A stretch of DNA of 64,000 nt from Schaalia georgiae DSM 6843 (GTDB taxonomy: Bacteria > Actinomycetota > Actinomycetes > Actinomycetales > Actinomycetaceae), in assembly GCF_000429245.1 (NCBI RefSeq), contig NZ_KE386870.1, positions 279,311 through 343,310 on the forward strand. Reading direction: 5' to 3'. Shown piece by piece: positions 1 through 8,535 of the stretch. The notes under the pieces were generated by a model. That model did no database searches and was not told where the DNA came from. It saw only the letters and a program-made list of their open reading frames with translations. The translations under genes and the position numbers were made by a program. Position 1 is the stretch's first letter; each line of letters begins with the position of its first letter.

Positions 1-209
1 TGCTCACGGAGGGCGGGCCCAACTACCCGGGCCTGTCGGTACCCGTCGGCGAGACCGACATCCTCATCTCCATGGTGTACAAGATCGCCATCGAGTCCGG
101 GGTGCCCAACTACGGCCTCGCCTCGGCCATGTCCATCGTCATCTTCATCATCGTCGGCGTGATCGCCTGGCTGGGCTTCCGTCAGACCAAGACCCTCGAG
201 GAGCTGTGA
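1..209 (+). CDS. Sugar ABC transporter permease, MalF type (3' end only)
   Basis: Only the last 68 codons are in the window. The reading frame from base 3 encodes the end of a binding-protein-dependent permease: LTEGGPNYPG, then a final membrane helix (IVIFIIVGVIAWLGF) and a short cytoplasmic tail ending TKTLEEL. That sequence is typical of the C-terminus of the MalF component of carbohydrate importers. Its TGA overlaps the ATG of the next permease gene, the usual MalF-MalG coupling. The substrate cannot be read here. The binding protein gene presumably lies upstream of the window. Confidence 0.8.
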   Translation, partial: LTEGGPNYPGLSVPVGETDILISMVYKIAIESGVPNYGLASAMSIVIFIIVGVIAWLGFRQTKTLEEL

Positions 210-1126
210 TGAGCGCCGCAACAGTGACCGCGTCGAAGAAGAACGCGAAGCCCAAGGACAACTCCCACCTCAAGGGCGCGCGCTGGTGGAAGGAGCTCGG
301 CTGGCGGCACATCGTGGCCATCCTCACGATCATCTACTGCCTGATCCCGCTGCTCTACGTCCTATCCGTCTCCCTCAACCCGGGGGCGACGCTGACCGGG
401 TCGAACCGCCTGTTCTCCTCCGTTTCCCCGGAGAACTACATGGCCCTGGGCACCGGCAAGTACGCGCAGTACTGGGCGTGGATCCTCAACTCGCTCATCG
501 TCTCGTCGGTGACCGCGGTCGGCACGGTCCTCATGGGCGCCACCGCCGCCTACGCCTTCAGCCGCTTCCGCTTCCGCGGGCGGCGCGGCACGCTGACGTT
601 CCTGCTGCTGGTGCAGATGTTCCCCCAGATGCTGGCCTTCGTGGCCCTATTCCTGCTGCTGCTGGGGCTCCAGGACATTTTCCCCATCCTGGGCCTCAAC
701 TCCAAGCTGGGCCTCATCTGCGTCTACCTGGGCGGGGCTCTGGGATCGAACACCTTCCTGCTCTACGGCTTCTTCAACTCGATCCCGCGCTCCCTGGACG
801 AAGCGGCGATGATCGACGGGGCCACCCACGCCCAGACCTTCTGGACGATCATCATGCCGCTGGTGCGCCCGGTCCTGGCGGTCGTGGGCCTGCTGAGCTT
901 CATCTCCTCGCTCGGCGACTTCGTGATCGCCAAGGTCGTCTTGCAGCAGCCATCCGAGTTCACCCTGGCCGTCGGCATGTACATGTGGGCCTCGGACTCG
1001 CGGACCGCTCCGTGGGGCATCTTCGCCGCGGGCGCGGTCATCGCGGCGATCCCGGTGATCCTGCTCTTCCAGTACCTGCAGAAGTACATCGTCTCCGGCC
1101 TGACCGCGGGCGCCGTCAAGGAGTAG
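209..1126 (+). CDS. Sugar ABC transporter permease, MalG type
   Basis: A 305-residue inner-membrane permease that pairs with the upstream MalF-like protein to move a sugar or oligosaccharide across the membrane. It has a cytoplasmic N-terminus rich in lysine, about six hydrophobic helices, and the EAA loop (residues about 195-215, LDEAAMIDGATHAQTFW) that docks the ATPase. It ends in GLTAGAVKE, as maltose/maltodextrin MalG proteins do. The start is the ATG at 209, which overlaps the upstream stop; a GTG at 206 is in frame but adds nothing. No ATPase gene follows, so a shared MsiK-like ATPase is likely (inference). Confidence 0.85.
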   Translation: MSAATVTASKKNAKPKDNSHLKGARWWKELGWRHIVAILTIIYCLIPLLYVLSVSLNPGATLTGSNRLFSSVSPENYMALGTGKYAQYWAWILNSLIVSSVTAVGTVLMGATAAYAFSRFRFRGRRGTLTFLLLVQMFPQMLAFVALFLLLLGLQDIFPILGLNSKLGLICVYLGGALGSNTFLLYGFFNSIPRSLDEAAMIDGATHAQTFWTIIMPLVRPVLAVVGLLSFISSLGDFVIAKVVLQQPSEFTLAVGMYMWASDSRTAPWGIFAAGAVIAAIPVILLFQYLQKYIVSGLTAGAVKE

Positions 1127-1254
1127 GCGCTCAAGAGCGCCGGGCGCGTCGGCGGCGCGCTCACCGCGCGGGCGGTCCCGCCCGGTGCTCTGCCGCTGTG
1201 GCCGCTCCTGGCGCCCCGCCCCGTGCGGACCGCGCCCGGTTGCCGCGCTGCGAT

Positions 1255-1300
1255 GCCCCGGCCTCGTCCTCCATTCCAGTGGGACGGGGCCGGGGCTTTT
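1255..1300 (+). terminator. Rho-independent terminator of the sugar permease operon
   Basis: A 14-bp stem (1255-1268 with 1283-1296, one G-T pair) encloses a 14-base loop and is followed directly by TTTT. It lies 130 bases after the MalG-like stop and ahead of the divergent-looking promoter of the next operon. Confidence 0.8.
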
Positions 1301-1418
1301 CTGTGTTCGGGGGCCGGTGGTGGACGCGGGGGTTCCCGCGCGGCTGGCGGTTCCCCGCTGCCGATGCGCGCTCTGCTGCGCTTGTGATGTGATCCGTGGC
1401 TCATGTTGTCCAAACGAC

Positions 1419-1471
1419 TTGACGGCTCCACTAGTTCAGTGGTTAATTAGTCATGTAATGAACCACTGAAC
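1419..1471 (+). promoter_or_regulatory. Promoter with overlapping GntR/YtrA-type operator
   Basis: TTGACG (1419-1424) and TTAATT (1443-1448) form a sigma70-like promoter with an 18-base spacer. A perfect 11-bp inverted repeat, GTTCAGTGGTT (1434-1444) and AACCACTGAAC (1461-1471), straddles the -10 and start region. The next gene is a YtrA-type GntR repressor, and such repressors usually control their own ABC operon. The obvious reading is an autoregulatory operator (inference). Confidence 0.7.
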
Positions 1472-1490
1472 AGGAAGTGAGGAGGTGCCC

Positions 1491-1880
1491 ATGCCCCCAA
1501 TGTTCACCTCGGGTATCCCGATCTACGTCCAGATCGCCGATAACATCCGCGACCAGATCCTCCGCGGCGCCCTGCGCGACGGGGACCAGCTCACATCGAC
1601 TACCGAGTACGCGACGACCTACCGCATCAACCCCGCGACGGCCGGGAAGGCGTTCGCCATCCTCGTCGACGAAGGGCTCGTCGAGAAACGGCGCGGGATC
1701 GGGATGTTCGTCGCCGAGGGGGCCCACGCCTCGCTCGTCGAGGAAGGGCGCAGGACCTACGTCGACGAAACCCTCTACCCCGCAGTCGAGGCCGGACTCG
1801 CCCTCGGCCTCGATCTCGACACCATCGCCACCAACGTCCGCGCCTACGACGCAGGCTCCCACACCAAGGAAGACTCATGA
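1491..1880 (+). CDS. GntR-family regulator, YtrA subfamily
   Basis: 129 residues: an N-terminal winged helix-turn-helix (residues about 10-75, with GIPIYVQIADNIRDQIL and the recognition-helix region TTYRINPATAGKAFAILVDEG) and only a short C-terminal tail. This is the short YtrA architecture, without the large effector domain of other GntR proteins. The ATG at 1491 has GGAGG (1481-1485) five bases upstream; the GTG at 1485 would overlap that site. The stop overlaps the start of the ABC ATPase gene, so the regulator and the transporter are co-translated. It probably represses its own operon and responds to cell-envelope or antibiotic stress, as known relatives do. Confidence 0.85.
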   Translation: MPPMFTSGIPIYVQIADNIRDQILRGALRDGDQLTSTTEYATTYRINPATAGKAFAILVDEGLVEKRRGIGMFVAEGAHASLVEEGRRTYVDETLYPAVEAGLALGLDLDTIATNVRAYDAGSHTKEDS

Positions 1881-2773
1881 TCACCTTCAATTCCATCGCC
1901 CACACCTACCCCGGGGAAGCCGAACAGGCGCTGTCCGACATCTCCCTCGGCTTCGGCGACTCGACCGTCACCGCCCTGGTCGGCCCCAACGGTTCGGGCA
2001 AGACCACCCTCATGCAGATCCTGTCGGGCCTGCTGCCCTCCACCAACGGGACCGTGTCCGTCAACGGAACCGCGCTCGTCCCCGACGATCTGCTCGGCTA
2101 CTCCATCATGGCCTCCTCCAACCGGGACTTCGACAATTCCTCGGGCGCAGTCCTGGTCGACTACGCGCGCTTGCGGCCCACCTGGGACCAGGGGCTCTTC
2201 GACCGCTACACGTCCCGCTTCGGGTTCCAGCTGGGGCGCCGCAAGAGCCTGCGCAAACTCTCCTCCGGGCAGGCGGCGATCCTCACCGGCGCCATCGCGC
2301 TGGCCTCGGGCGCCCCCATCACCGTCCTCGACGAGATCCAGGCGCCCCTGGACGTGCCCACCCGCTACGCCTTCTACGAGGAACTGCTCGCCCTGGCGGC
2401 GGACTGCATGGAGGGGCGCCGCCCGCGGCGCGTGTTCCTCGTCTCCTCGCACATGGTCTCCGAACTGGAGAACGTCGCCGAAGAGGTCATCGCGCTGAAG
2501 GGCGGCAGGGTCATCGCCCACGAGGGCGTGGACGAGTTCACCTCCCGCATCTGCGCCATCGCAGGCAACGCCACCGATGTCGAGCGCTTCCTGGCCGACC
2601 ACCCCGGCATTCCCGTCATCACGTCCCGCACGCTCGGATCCGCGCGCGAGATCGTCGTGGACCTGCGCGGGCGCGGCGTCACCGACCGTGAGCTCGCCTC
2701 CCACTCCCTCACCCCCTCGCCCTGCTCCTTCCAGGACGCCTTCGCCTACCTCATCCAGGAGAACGACCAATGA
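1877..2773 (+). CDS. ABC transporter ATP-binding protein (YtrB/CcmA-like)
   Basis: 298 residues with a single nucleotide-binding domain. Walker A is GPNGSGKTT (residues about 36-44), the signature is LSSGQ, and the Walker B region is ITVLDEIQAPLD, where the usual DEP is DEI. The D-loop and a late switch histidine (SSHMV) are present. The C-terminal 60 residues resemble the accessory tail of exporter ATPases in GntR-linked operons. It overlaps both neighbours by four bases (ATGA), so it belongs to a three-gene operon with the regulator and the membrane protein. The cargo is unknown; drug or peptide export or sensing is likely (inference). Confidence 0.85.
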   Translation: MITFNSIAHTYPGEAEQALSDISLGFGDSTVTALVGPNGSGKTTLMQILSGLLPSTNGTVSVNGTALVPDDLLGYSIMASSNRDFDNSSGAVLVDYARLRPTWDQGLFDRYTSRFGFQLGRRKSLRKLSSGQAAILTGAIALASGAPITVLDEIQAPLDVPTRYAFYEELLALAADCMEGRRPRRVFLVSSHMVSELENVAEEVIALKGGRVIAHEGVDEFTSRICAIAGNATDVERFLADHPGIPVITSRTLGSAREIVVDLRGRGVTDRELASHSLTPSPCSFQDAFAYLIQENDQ

Positions 2774-3492
2774 GCACCCAAACCCCCGACCTCGTCAAAT
2801 CCTCCCCCTCCGCCCTGCGCCTGGGCCTGATCGACTGGCGGCCCACTGTGGTGCTGTACCTGCTGGTCCTCGTCGGGCAATTCCTCGTCAACGGCCTGGT
2901 CACCGGCATCCTCTACCTGTCGCTCGGTGAGTCCAGCGAGCAGATCTACCAGGCCCAGACGAACTCCGCCTTCGTGACGGGCGTCTTCATCTTCATCAAC
3001 GCAGTGGTCAACGCCACCATCGGAATGCGCGCCTCCTCCCTCAGCGGCGCCGCCCGCCCCGCGCTCACAGCATCGACCTACGTCACCACCGTCCTGTTCA
3101 TCATCCTGGGATCCATCTTCTGGTGGTTGCTGCTCGCGGCCCAGCCCCTCCTGTATTTCACGGGTACGGCCACCTACCCGATGGGCATCGACTCGTGGCT
3201 GTTCATCATTGTCGCGTGGATCGCCTGCGATGGCGCCGGGCGCTTCATCGGGGGCACCGGGCGCTGCGTCGGGACGTTGTGGAAGCGCTCCTTCGCACTC
3301 ATGGGCGCGATCCCACTGGGCATCTGCGCAGTCCTCGCGCCGATCACGTGGTTCGTCCTCACCACCGTCCACAAGGTCGGCCTCCTCGGCCCGATGCACC
3401 CCGCCTACTGGCTGCTCGGCCTCCTCCCCCTGGTGGTCTGCGCCGCCGGCTGGCCGCTGACCGCATCCGGCCACATCCGCCGCATGGCCTGA
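2770..3492 (+). CDS. ABC transporter membrane subunit (hypothetical)
   Basis: A 240-residue, strongly hydrophobic protein with about six membrane segments, for example VVLYLLVLVGQFLVNGL, FVTGVFIFINAVV, VTTVLFIILGSIFWWLLL and IPLGICAVLAPITWFVL. It is encoded directly after the ATPase with an ATGA overlap and is best read as the permease partner of that ATPase. I recognise no named family beyond the permeases of GntR/YtrA-type operons. Confidence 0.7.
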   Translation: MSTQTPDLVKSSPSALRLGLIDWRPTVVLYLLVLVGQFLVNGLVTGILYLSLGESSEQIYQAQTNSAFVTGVFIFINAVVNATIGMRASSLSGAARPALTASTYVTTVLFIILGSIFWWLLLAAQPLLYFTGTATYPMGIDSWLFIIVAWIACDGAGRFIGGTGRCVGTLWKRSFALMGAIPLGICAVLAPITWFVLTTVHKVGLLGPMHPAYWLLGLLPLVVCAAGWPLTASGHIRRMA

Positions 3493-3552
3493 CCCCGGCG
3501 GGCCCAGCCGCCCCCGGTGATCGGCGCGCCCAGCTCCCCGCCCCTGCCCCTT

Positions 3553-3581
3553 CCCCGCCCCTCCGGGCGCCAGGGGCGGGG
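3553..3581. other. GC-rich hairpin in the 282-base gap before glyS
   Basis: CCCCGCCCCT (3553-3562) pairs perfectly with AGGGGCGGGG (3572-3581) around a 9-base loop. No T-run follows on either strand. It may end the preceding operon. A TAGTAT at 3723-3728 is a possible -10 for glyS. Nothing else is seen between 3493 and 3774. Confidence 0.4.
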
Positions 3582-3774
3582 GAGGGGAGCGGGGCCGCGC
3601 GCACATGGGGTGCGAAGGCGCGCAACCCGGGAACCGTGCCCGGGAGCCGTGCTCCGGGCGACGCGGACGGCGCGGGGCCGCCCCGACCGGGAAGCCGCGC
3701 GCACGAAGCGCCCGGCGTCGGATAGTATCGACTTCGGTGCGCCAGCCAGGCGCGCCCGCACCCAAGGAGTAGCA

Positions 3775-5154
3775 GTGGCCTCTCGCCTCGACAACGTCAT
3801 CAGCCTCGCCAAGCGCCGCGGATTCGTCTTCCCCTGCGGCGAGATCTACGGCGGCACCCGTTCCGCGTGGGACTACGGCCCGCTCGGGGTCGAACTCAAG
3901 GAGAACATCAAGCGGCAGTGGTGGGACTACATGGTTCGCCGCCGCGCGGACGTGGTCGGCCTGGACTCCTCCGTGATCCTGCCCCGCGAGACCTGGGTCG
4001 CCTCCGGTCATGTCAAGGCCTTCACCGACCCGCTCATCGAGTGCCTCAACTGCCACAAGCGCGCCCGCGAGGACCAGCTCGTCGAGGAGCTGGCGGAGAA
4101 GAAGGGCGTCGCGGAGTCCCAGATCGCCCTGGCCGACGTGCCGTGCCCCAACTGCGGCGTCCGCGGCCAGTGGACCGAGCCGAGGGCGTTCTCCGGCCTG
4201 CTCAAGACCTTCCTGGGCCCCGTCGACGACGAGGCGGGCCTGCACTACCTGCGCCCCGAGACCGCCCAGGGGATCTTCATCAACTTCGCCAACGTCATGA
4301 CGGCGGCGCGCAAGAAGCCGCCCTTCGGCATCGGGCAGATCGGCAAGTCCTTCCGCAACGAGATCACGCCCGGGAACTTCATCTTCCGCACTCGCGAGTT
4401 CGAGCAGATGGAACTGGAGTTCTTCTGCGAGCCGGGCACCGACGAGGAGTGGCACCAGTACTGGATCGACTACCGCAAGGCCTGGTACGTGGGCCTGGGC
4501 ATCGATCCCGAGAACCTGCGCGAGTACGAGCACCCGGCCGAGAAGCTCTCCCACTACTCCAAGCGCACCGTCGACCTCGAGTACCGTTTCGGCTTCGCGG
4601 GCGGCGAGTGGGGCGAGCTCGAGGGCATCGCCAACCGCACCGACTACGACCTCACCGTTCACTCGCAGGCCTCGGGCGCCAAGCTCGACTACTTCGACCC
4701 CGCCTCGAAGGAGCGGTGGACCCCCTACGTCATCGAGCCCAGCGCAGGCCTGACCCGCTCCCTCATGGCCTTCCTCATTGAGGCGTACCACGAGGACGAG
4801 GCCCCTAACGCCAAGGGCGGGGTCGACAAGCGCGTCGTCCTCAAACTGGACCCGCGCCTGGCGCCCGTCAAGGCCGCTGTGCTGCCCTTGTCCCGCAAGC
4901 CCGAGCTGACCGGCCCCGCCTCCGAGCTGGCCGACGGGCTGCGCGGCCTGTGGAACGTCGACTACGACGACGCGGGGGCGGTCGGACGCCGCTACCGCCG
5001 CCAGGACGAGATCGGCACGCCCTACTGCATCACCTACGACTTCGACTCGGTCGAGGACCACGCGGTCACCGTGCGCGAGCGGGACTCGATGGAGCAGGTG
5101 CGCATCCCCCTCGACCAGGTGAAGTCCTACCTCGTCGAGCGGCTCGGCTGCTGA
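3775..5154 (+). CDS. glyS: Glycyl-tRNA synthetase (single-chain alpha2 type)
   Basis: 459 residues; a class II synthetase that charges tRNA-Gly in the cytoplasm. The N-terminus has the glycine-enzyme motif ([20 protein letters not shown], residues about 16-35), followed by two zinc-type cysteine pairs (CLNC near 90 and CPNC near 123), motif 2 ([20 protein letters not shown], from about 190) and motif 3 ([14 protein letters not shown], near 320). A C-terminal anticodon-binding domain (about 355-459) follows. This is the homodimeric form usual in actinobacteria, not the alpha2beta2 form. The GTG at 3775 follows AAGGAGTAG (3764-3772); the open frame continues upstream but lacks sense there. It sits two bases ahead of dusB. 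Confidence 0.95.
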   Translation: MASRLDNVISLAKRRGFVFPCGEIYGGTRSAWDYGPLGVELKENIKRQWWDYMVRRRADVVGLDSSVILPRETWVASGHVKAFTDPLIECLNCHKRAREDQLVEELAEKKGVAESQIALADVPCPNCGVRGQWTEPRAFSGLLKTFLGPVDDEAGLHYLRPETAQGIFINFANVMTAARKKPPFGIGQIGKSFRNEITPGNFIFRTREFEQMELEFFCEPGTDEEWHQYWIDYRKAWYVGLGIDPENLREYEHPAEKLSHYSKRTVDLEYRFGFAGGEWGELEGIANRTDYDLTVHSQASGAKLDYFDPASKERWTPYVIEPSAGLTRSLMAFLIEAYHEDEAPNAKGGVDKRVVLKLDPRLAPVKAAVLPLSRKPELTGPASELADGLRGLWNVDYDDAGAVGRRYRRQDEIGTPYCITYDFDSVEDHAVTVRERDSMEQVRIPLDQVKSYLVERLGC

Positions 5155-5155
5155 G

Positions 5156-6508
5156 GTGGGGGGCTCTCCCCGCGCGCACGGCCCGGCCCCCCTCCAGATC
5201 GGGCCGCTGCGCCTGTGGACCCCGGTCGTCCTCGCCCCGATGGCGGGGGTCACCGACGCGCCCTTCCGGCGCCTGTGCCGCTTCTTCGGCGAGGCGGGGC
5301 TGCCACAGGCGCTGCGCCCCGTGGATCCGGCCCGGCCGGGCAGCGGCTGCGCCGACGGCGCCGTGGCCCGGTACGAGGCGGGCGCCGCTGTGGCGGCTGG
5401 GACCAACGACTGCGCGGGCACTGCGGACGGGGCGGGTGCCGGGCGCCCCGCCGTCCCACGGGTGGACGCGCCCGCGGGCCTGTACGTCACGGAGATGGTG
5501 ACCAGCCGCGCCCTGGTCGAGGAAGGGGCGCGCACGCTCGAGATGGTGCGTCCCGACCCCGTCGAGCGGGTGCGCTCCATCCAGCTGTACGGCGTCGACC
5601 CCGCTGTCATGGGCGCGGCGGCGCGCCTCCTCGTCGAAAGGGACCTCGCCGACCACATCGACCTGAACTTCGGGTGCCCGGTGCCCAAGGTCACCCGCAA
5701 GGGCGGGGGAGCGGCCCTGCCGTGGAAGAGGGATCTCTTCGAGGACCTGGTCGCAGCTGTCGTGCGCGCGGCCGAGGACGCGGGAGCCGCCACGGACCGC
5801 TGGGTCCCCGTCACTGTGAAGATCCGCATCGGCATCGACTCCGCCCACGAGACGGCGATGGACGCGGGACTGGCCGCCCAGCGCCTCGGGGCCTCGGCGC
5901 TCACACTCCACGCGCGCACCCAGGCCCAGCACTACGCGGGCCGCGCCCACTGGGATGAGATCGCGCGCCTCAAGGAAGCGCTCACCATCCCCGTTCTCGG
6001 CAACGGGGACGTTTTCGAGGCGCGGGACGCCACGGCGATGATGGAGCAGACCGGCTGCGACGGGGTGTGCGTCGGGCGCGGCGCGCAGGGGCGGCCCTGG
6101 CTGTTCCACGACATCGTGGCCGCCTACCACGGCGCCCCCGTCCCGACTGGCCCCGCCCTGGCCGAGGTGGCCGCCGTGATCGAGCGGCATGCCGCGTGGG
6201 TGGTCGCCGATCAGGGGGACGAGGCGCGCGCGATGCGGGAGATGCGCAAGCACGTGGGATGGTACCTGCGCGGATTCGCGGTCGGCGGCGCCCAGCGCCA
6301 CGCCCTGTCCATGGTCTCCACGCTGCAGGAGCTGCACGACCTGCTCGCAGGCCTCGACCCCGACCAGCCCTTCCCCGAGGCAGCGCGCGGCCCGAGGGGG
6401 CGCGCAGGAGGGGAGAAGCCCCCGCACCTGCCCGACGGGTGGCTCGACCACCCCTACCTCACGGATTCGGAACGCGGACGCCTCCACCTGGCGGAGATCG
6501 GGTACTAG
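5156..6508 (+). CDS. dusB: tRNA-dihydrouridine synthase, DusB family, with an insertion
   Basis: A 450-residue FMN flavoprotein that reduces uridines in the tRNA D-loop. Visible motifs are APMAGVTDAPFR (about 27-38), the catalytic-cysteine segment LNFGCPVPKVTRKGGGAAL (from about 168), VKIRIG (about 221), HARTQAQHYAGRA (about 251) and GNGDV (about 281). Usual length is about 320-390. The excess is an insertion at about residues 46-105, rich in Ala, Gly and Pro, between FGEAGLPQ and YVTEMVTSR. Start GTG 5156 lies two bases after glyS, suggesting coupling. The insert looks like low-complexity expansion rather than a new domain. Confidence 0.9.
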   Translation: MGGSPRAHGPAPLQIGPLRLWTPVVLAPMAGVTDAPFRRLCRFFGEAGLPQALRPVDPARPGSGCADGAVARYEAGAAVAAGTNDCAGTADGAGAGRPAVPRVDAPAGLYVTEMVTSRALVEEGARTLEMVRPDPVERVRSIQLYGVDPAVMGAAARLLVERDLADHIDLNFGCPVPKVTRKGGGAALPWKRDLFEDLVAAVVRAAEDAGAATDRWVPVTVKIRIGIDSAHETAMDAGLAAQRLGASALTLHARTQAQHYAGRAHWDEIARLKEALTIPVLGNGDVFEARDATAMMEQTGCDGVCVGRGAQGRPWLFHDIVAAYHGAPVPTGPALAEVAAVIERHAAWVVADQGDEARAMREMRKHVGWYLRGFAVGGAQRHALSMVSTLQELHDLLAGLDPDQPFPEAARGPRGRAGGEKPPHLPDGWLDHPYLTDSERGRLHLAEIGY

Positions 6509-6534
6509 TGGCGAGTGCGATGGAGGAGGCGGCA

Positions 6535-7350
6535 ATGAGCACAGGTGGAGCGCGCTCGCGCGCCCGTGGGACCGTGGACATCGGACGCCCGCCGCGCGGG
6601 CGGGTCGAGCTGGGTATGCGCACCCGCGTTATCGCGCCCCTCACCAGCGGCTCCAGGGACGGTCTGCTCGACGAGGCCGCCGCCGTGGGCGACGAGCCCG
6701 TCGACCTCGTGGAGTGGCGCGCCGACTCGATGATCCGCGCCCTGGCGGGCAGTTCCTTCGCGGCGGCCTCCGATCTGGTAGGCGAGCTCGCCGCGACGGC
6801 CGGGGCACTGCTCGAAGCGAGCGCCCTGCCCCTCATCGCGACGGTCCGCACCTCCTCGGAGGGGGGCGCCGCCCACCTCGACGACTCGGAGTACTGCGCG
6901 CTCGTCGCCTCGTTGGCCGGGATGGCCGACGCCGTCGATGTCGAGATCGGACGCGAGGGCGCCCCGGACCTGGTCCGGGAGGCGCAACGGGCGGGCGCGC
7001 GGGTCATCGCCTCCCACCACGACTTCGGGGGCACTCCGACCGATGAGGAACTGGCCGGGGTCCTCGCGGCCATGAACCACGCGGGGGCGGACGTGCTGAA
7101 GATCGCGTGCGCGCCCCGCAGCGGGGGCGACGTGGCCCGTGTGCTGACGGCGGGGGCGTGGGCGCGCGAGGCCTACGACCGACCGGTCATCGCCATCGCG
7201 ATGGGGCGCCTCGGCGGGCCGACCAGGTTCGCGGGGGCCGCCCTGGGGGGCGCCGCCACCTTCGCCTCCGTTGGCGGGGCGAGCGCCCCGGGGCAGTACA
7301 CGGCCCGCGAGGCCAGGACGGTCCTCGACATCGTCGAGGGCGCGCAGTAG
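6535..7350 (+). CDS. aroD: Type I 3-dehydroquinate dehydratase
   Basis: 271 residues; third step of the shikimate pathway, a class I (Schiff-base) aldolase-like barrel. Motifs are IATVRTSSEGG, VDVEIGRE, the base-catalyst histidine in ASHHDFGGTPT (about 159-170), the Schiff-base lysine in DVLKIACAP (Lys about 188), and the C-terminal MGRLGGPTRFAGAALGGAATF loop. ATG 6535 is preceded by GGAGGAGG (6522-6529). It lies 26 bases after dusB in the same direction and may be in the same transcript. No other shikimate gene is adjacent. Confidence 0.92.
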   Translation: MSTGGARSRARGTVDIGRPPRGRVELGMRTRVIAPLTSGSRDGLLDEAAAVGDEPVDLVEWRADSMIRALAGSSFAAASDLVGELAATAGALLEASALPLIATVRTSSEGGAAHLDDSEYCALVASLAGMADAVDVEIGREGAPDLVREAQRAGARVIASHHDFGGTPTDEELAGVLAAMNHAGADVLKIACAPRSGGDVARVLTAGAWAREAYDRPVIAIAMGRLGGPTRFAGAALGGAATFASVGGASAPGQYTAREARTVLDIVEGAQ

Positions 7351-7413
7351 GCAGTCTCCCGGACCTCCCCGGTCGGCTCTGGGGCGGGCGCCGGCCGGCC
7401 AGCGCGCCCCCGT

Positions 7414-7812
7414 TCACTCCTGCGCAGCCAGCGCGCGGTTGAGATCCTCGATGTAGGTGGCCTGTTGGTGGTACAGGTACTTCCGCACGAAGGGCCGCAC
7501 GAACAGGCGGCGGCCGCGGACGTTCTCGGTGAAGACCACGGCGGTGCCGGTGCCCTCCTGTTTGAACAGGCCCGTCCAATGGCCCTCGATAAGGCGGTTG
7601 ACCAGGTCGAACTCCCAGCGCTCGTTCTCTATGCGGGCGGTCGTGGTGAACGAGGTCCGGTAGCCCTCGGTGGTCTCCTCAATGAAACGGAGGTCGTCGA
7701 TGACTTCGATCGAGGACAGGTCGGAGCGCCACGACGGGTCCATTCCGGTGACGAGCCCCCACACCCGGTCCACGGGAACGTCGAAAGCCGCAGAGGCTGT
7801 GACGATAGGCAC
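7414..7812 (-). CDS. SRPBCC-family (polyketide cyclase/START-like) protein
   Basis: 132 residues beginning IVTASAAFDVPVDRVWGLVTG, the typical opening of a helix-grip SRPBCC fold, followed by WRSDLSSIEVID and a long C-terminal helix (VRKYLYHQQATYIEDLNRAL). Such proteins bind hydrophobic ligands; the substrate cannot be inferred. The GTG start at 7812 is supported by a strong AGGAGGAGGAAG site just upstream. The frame stays open beyond that start, but the extra sequence does not look like protein. It is tail-to-tail with aroD. Confidence 0.8.
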   Translation of the reverse strand: MPIVTASAAFDVPVDRVWGLVTGMDPSWRSDLSSIEVIDDLRFIEETTEGYRTSFTTTARIENERWEFDLVNRLIEGHWTGLFKQEGTGTAVVFTENVRGRRLFVRPFVRKYLYHQQATYIEDLNRALAAQE

Positions 7813-7983
7813 TCTTCCTCCTCCTATTGTGGGGGTGCGCCGGGTGTGTCCGCCCGGGAAACAGTGTGTGCCGCGAAAGACTCCGCGGCGGGGGTGCGCC
7901 AGCGAGCGCGCAGCGAGATGTGGCGTGTGCCGCGAAAGGTCCCGCGGCGGGCGGGAGAGCGGAGGGGTCCGGAGCGGGGAACG

Positions 7984-8017
7984 GAGGACCGCCCCCAGGT
8001 GGCCGGGGGCGGTCCTC
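7984..8017. terminator. Strong hairpin downstream of the 42-residue gene
   Basis: A perfect 13-bp stem (7984-7996 with 8005-8017) and an 8-base loop lie 26 bases past the stop of the small minus-strand gene at 8043. There is no T-run. The rest of 7813-7983 holds two near copies of GTGTGCCGCGAAAG (7864 and 7926 regions) in GC-rich DNA and no gene. Confidence 0.6.
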
Positions 8018-8042
8018 GTCGCGTGCAGGGAGTTGCCGCCCC

Positions 8043-8171
8043 TCACCTGGCGGTGAGTGCGCCGAAGATCGGCCGGTCCAGGCAGAACTGCAGGTCGTTG
8101 CGTTGTTGCTGGCAGCGCCAACGGTGCCGCTGGAGGAAGGTGGAGAACAGCTCGGGGATGCGGTGGAACAT
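8043..8171 (-). CDS. 42-residue small protein, unknown function
   Basis: Reads MFHRIPELFSTFLQRHRWRC and then a Gln/Asn/Asp-rich middle, ending FGALTAR. It is basic and aromatic, with two cysteines, no membrane segment and no signal peptide. The ATG at 8171 has GAGGAG about seven bases upstream. A promoter with a 17-base spacer and a short palindrome lies 30-80 bases upstream, and a strong hairpin follows the stop. This complete set of signals is why I call a gene this short. I do not recognise a family; it resembles the size and charge of small stress-induced or regulator-type peptides (inference). Confidence 0.6.
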   Translation of the reverse strand: MFHRIPELFSTFLQRHRWRCQQQRNDLQFCLDRPIFGALTAR

Positions 8172-8203
8172 GGTGTTACTCCTCGTCGAGTTCCGCACGA
8201 TCA

Positions 8204-8252
8204 GTCAGTCGTCTGACACAACAATAGTGGCATTGGTTTCCCCGCTAATCAA
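8204..8252 (-). promoter_or_regulatory. Promoter and palindromic operator of the 42-residue gene
   Basis: On the minus strand, TTGATT (8252-8247) and CACTAT (8229-8224) are 17 bases apart, a good sigma70-type promoter. Just downstream, in the early transcribed region, GTCAG (8204-8208) and CTGAC (8213-8217) form a perfect inverted repeat with a 4-base centre, a possible repressor site. Confidence 0.6.
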
Positions 8253-8460
8253 TCGACACTTCCTTCACGCGTGTTCAAGCTCTGCTCACTGACTGAGTCT
8301 TGACGATTCAATGAACAACCGTTGGAGGGGAATCGGCGGTGTGTGTGCGGAGCTTTCGATCCGCTGCGCGGGGTCGGCCGGTGGAGGCGGGGTGTCCGGG
8401 GTCTTCGTCCATCGGCCGGGGTAGCGGGTGCGGGCCACCGGGGACTGCCGACTGTGAACC

Positions 8461-8491
8461 CGCGGGGCGCGGGCAATGCCCGCGCCCCGCG
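8461..8491 (-). terminator. 15-bp hairpin after the CBU_0592-like gene
   Basis: A perfect 15-bp stem (8461-8475 with 8477-8491) has a minimal loop. It lies about 45 bases past the stop of the minus-strand gene ending at 8536. There is no T-run, but the stem is very GC-rich. The remaining DNA from 8253 to 8535 shows no gene that I can support. Confidence 0.65.
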
Positions 8492-8535
8492 TCCTGAGTC
8501 CCAATGGGTCGGTTCGCCCGCCGCGTCCCAACGGG

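Noticed and set aside
2746-5919. A 1057-codon open frame on the minus strand across glyS and dusB
   Set aside because: It is antisense to two well-supported genes, has composition typical of the complement of GC-rich coding DNA, and matches no family.
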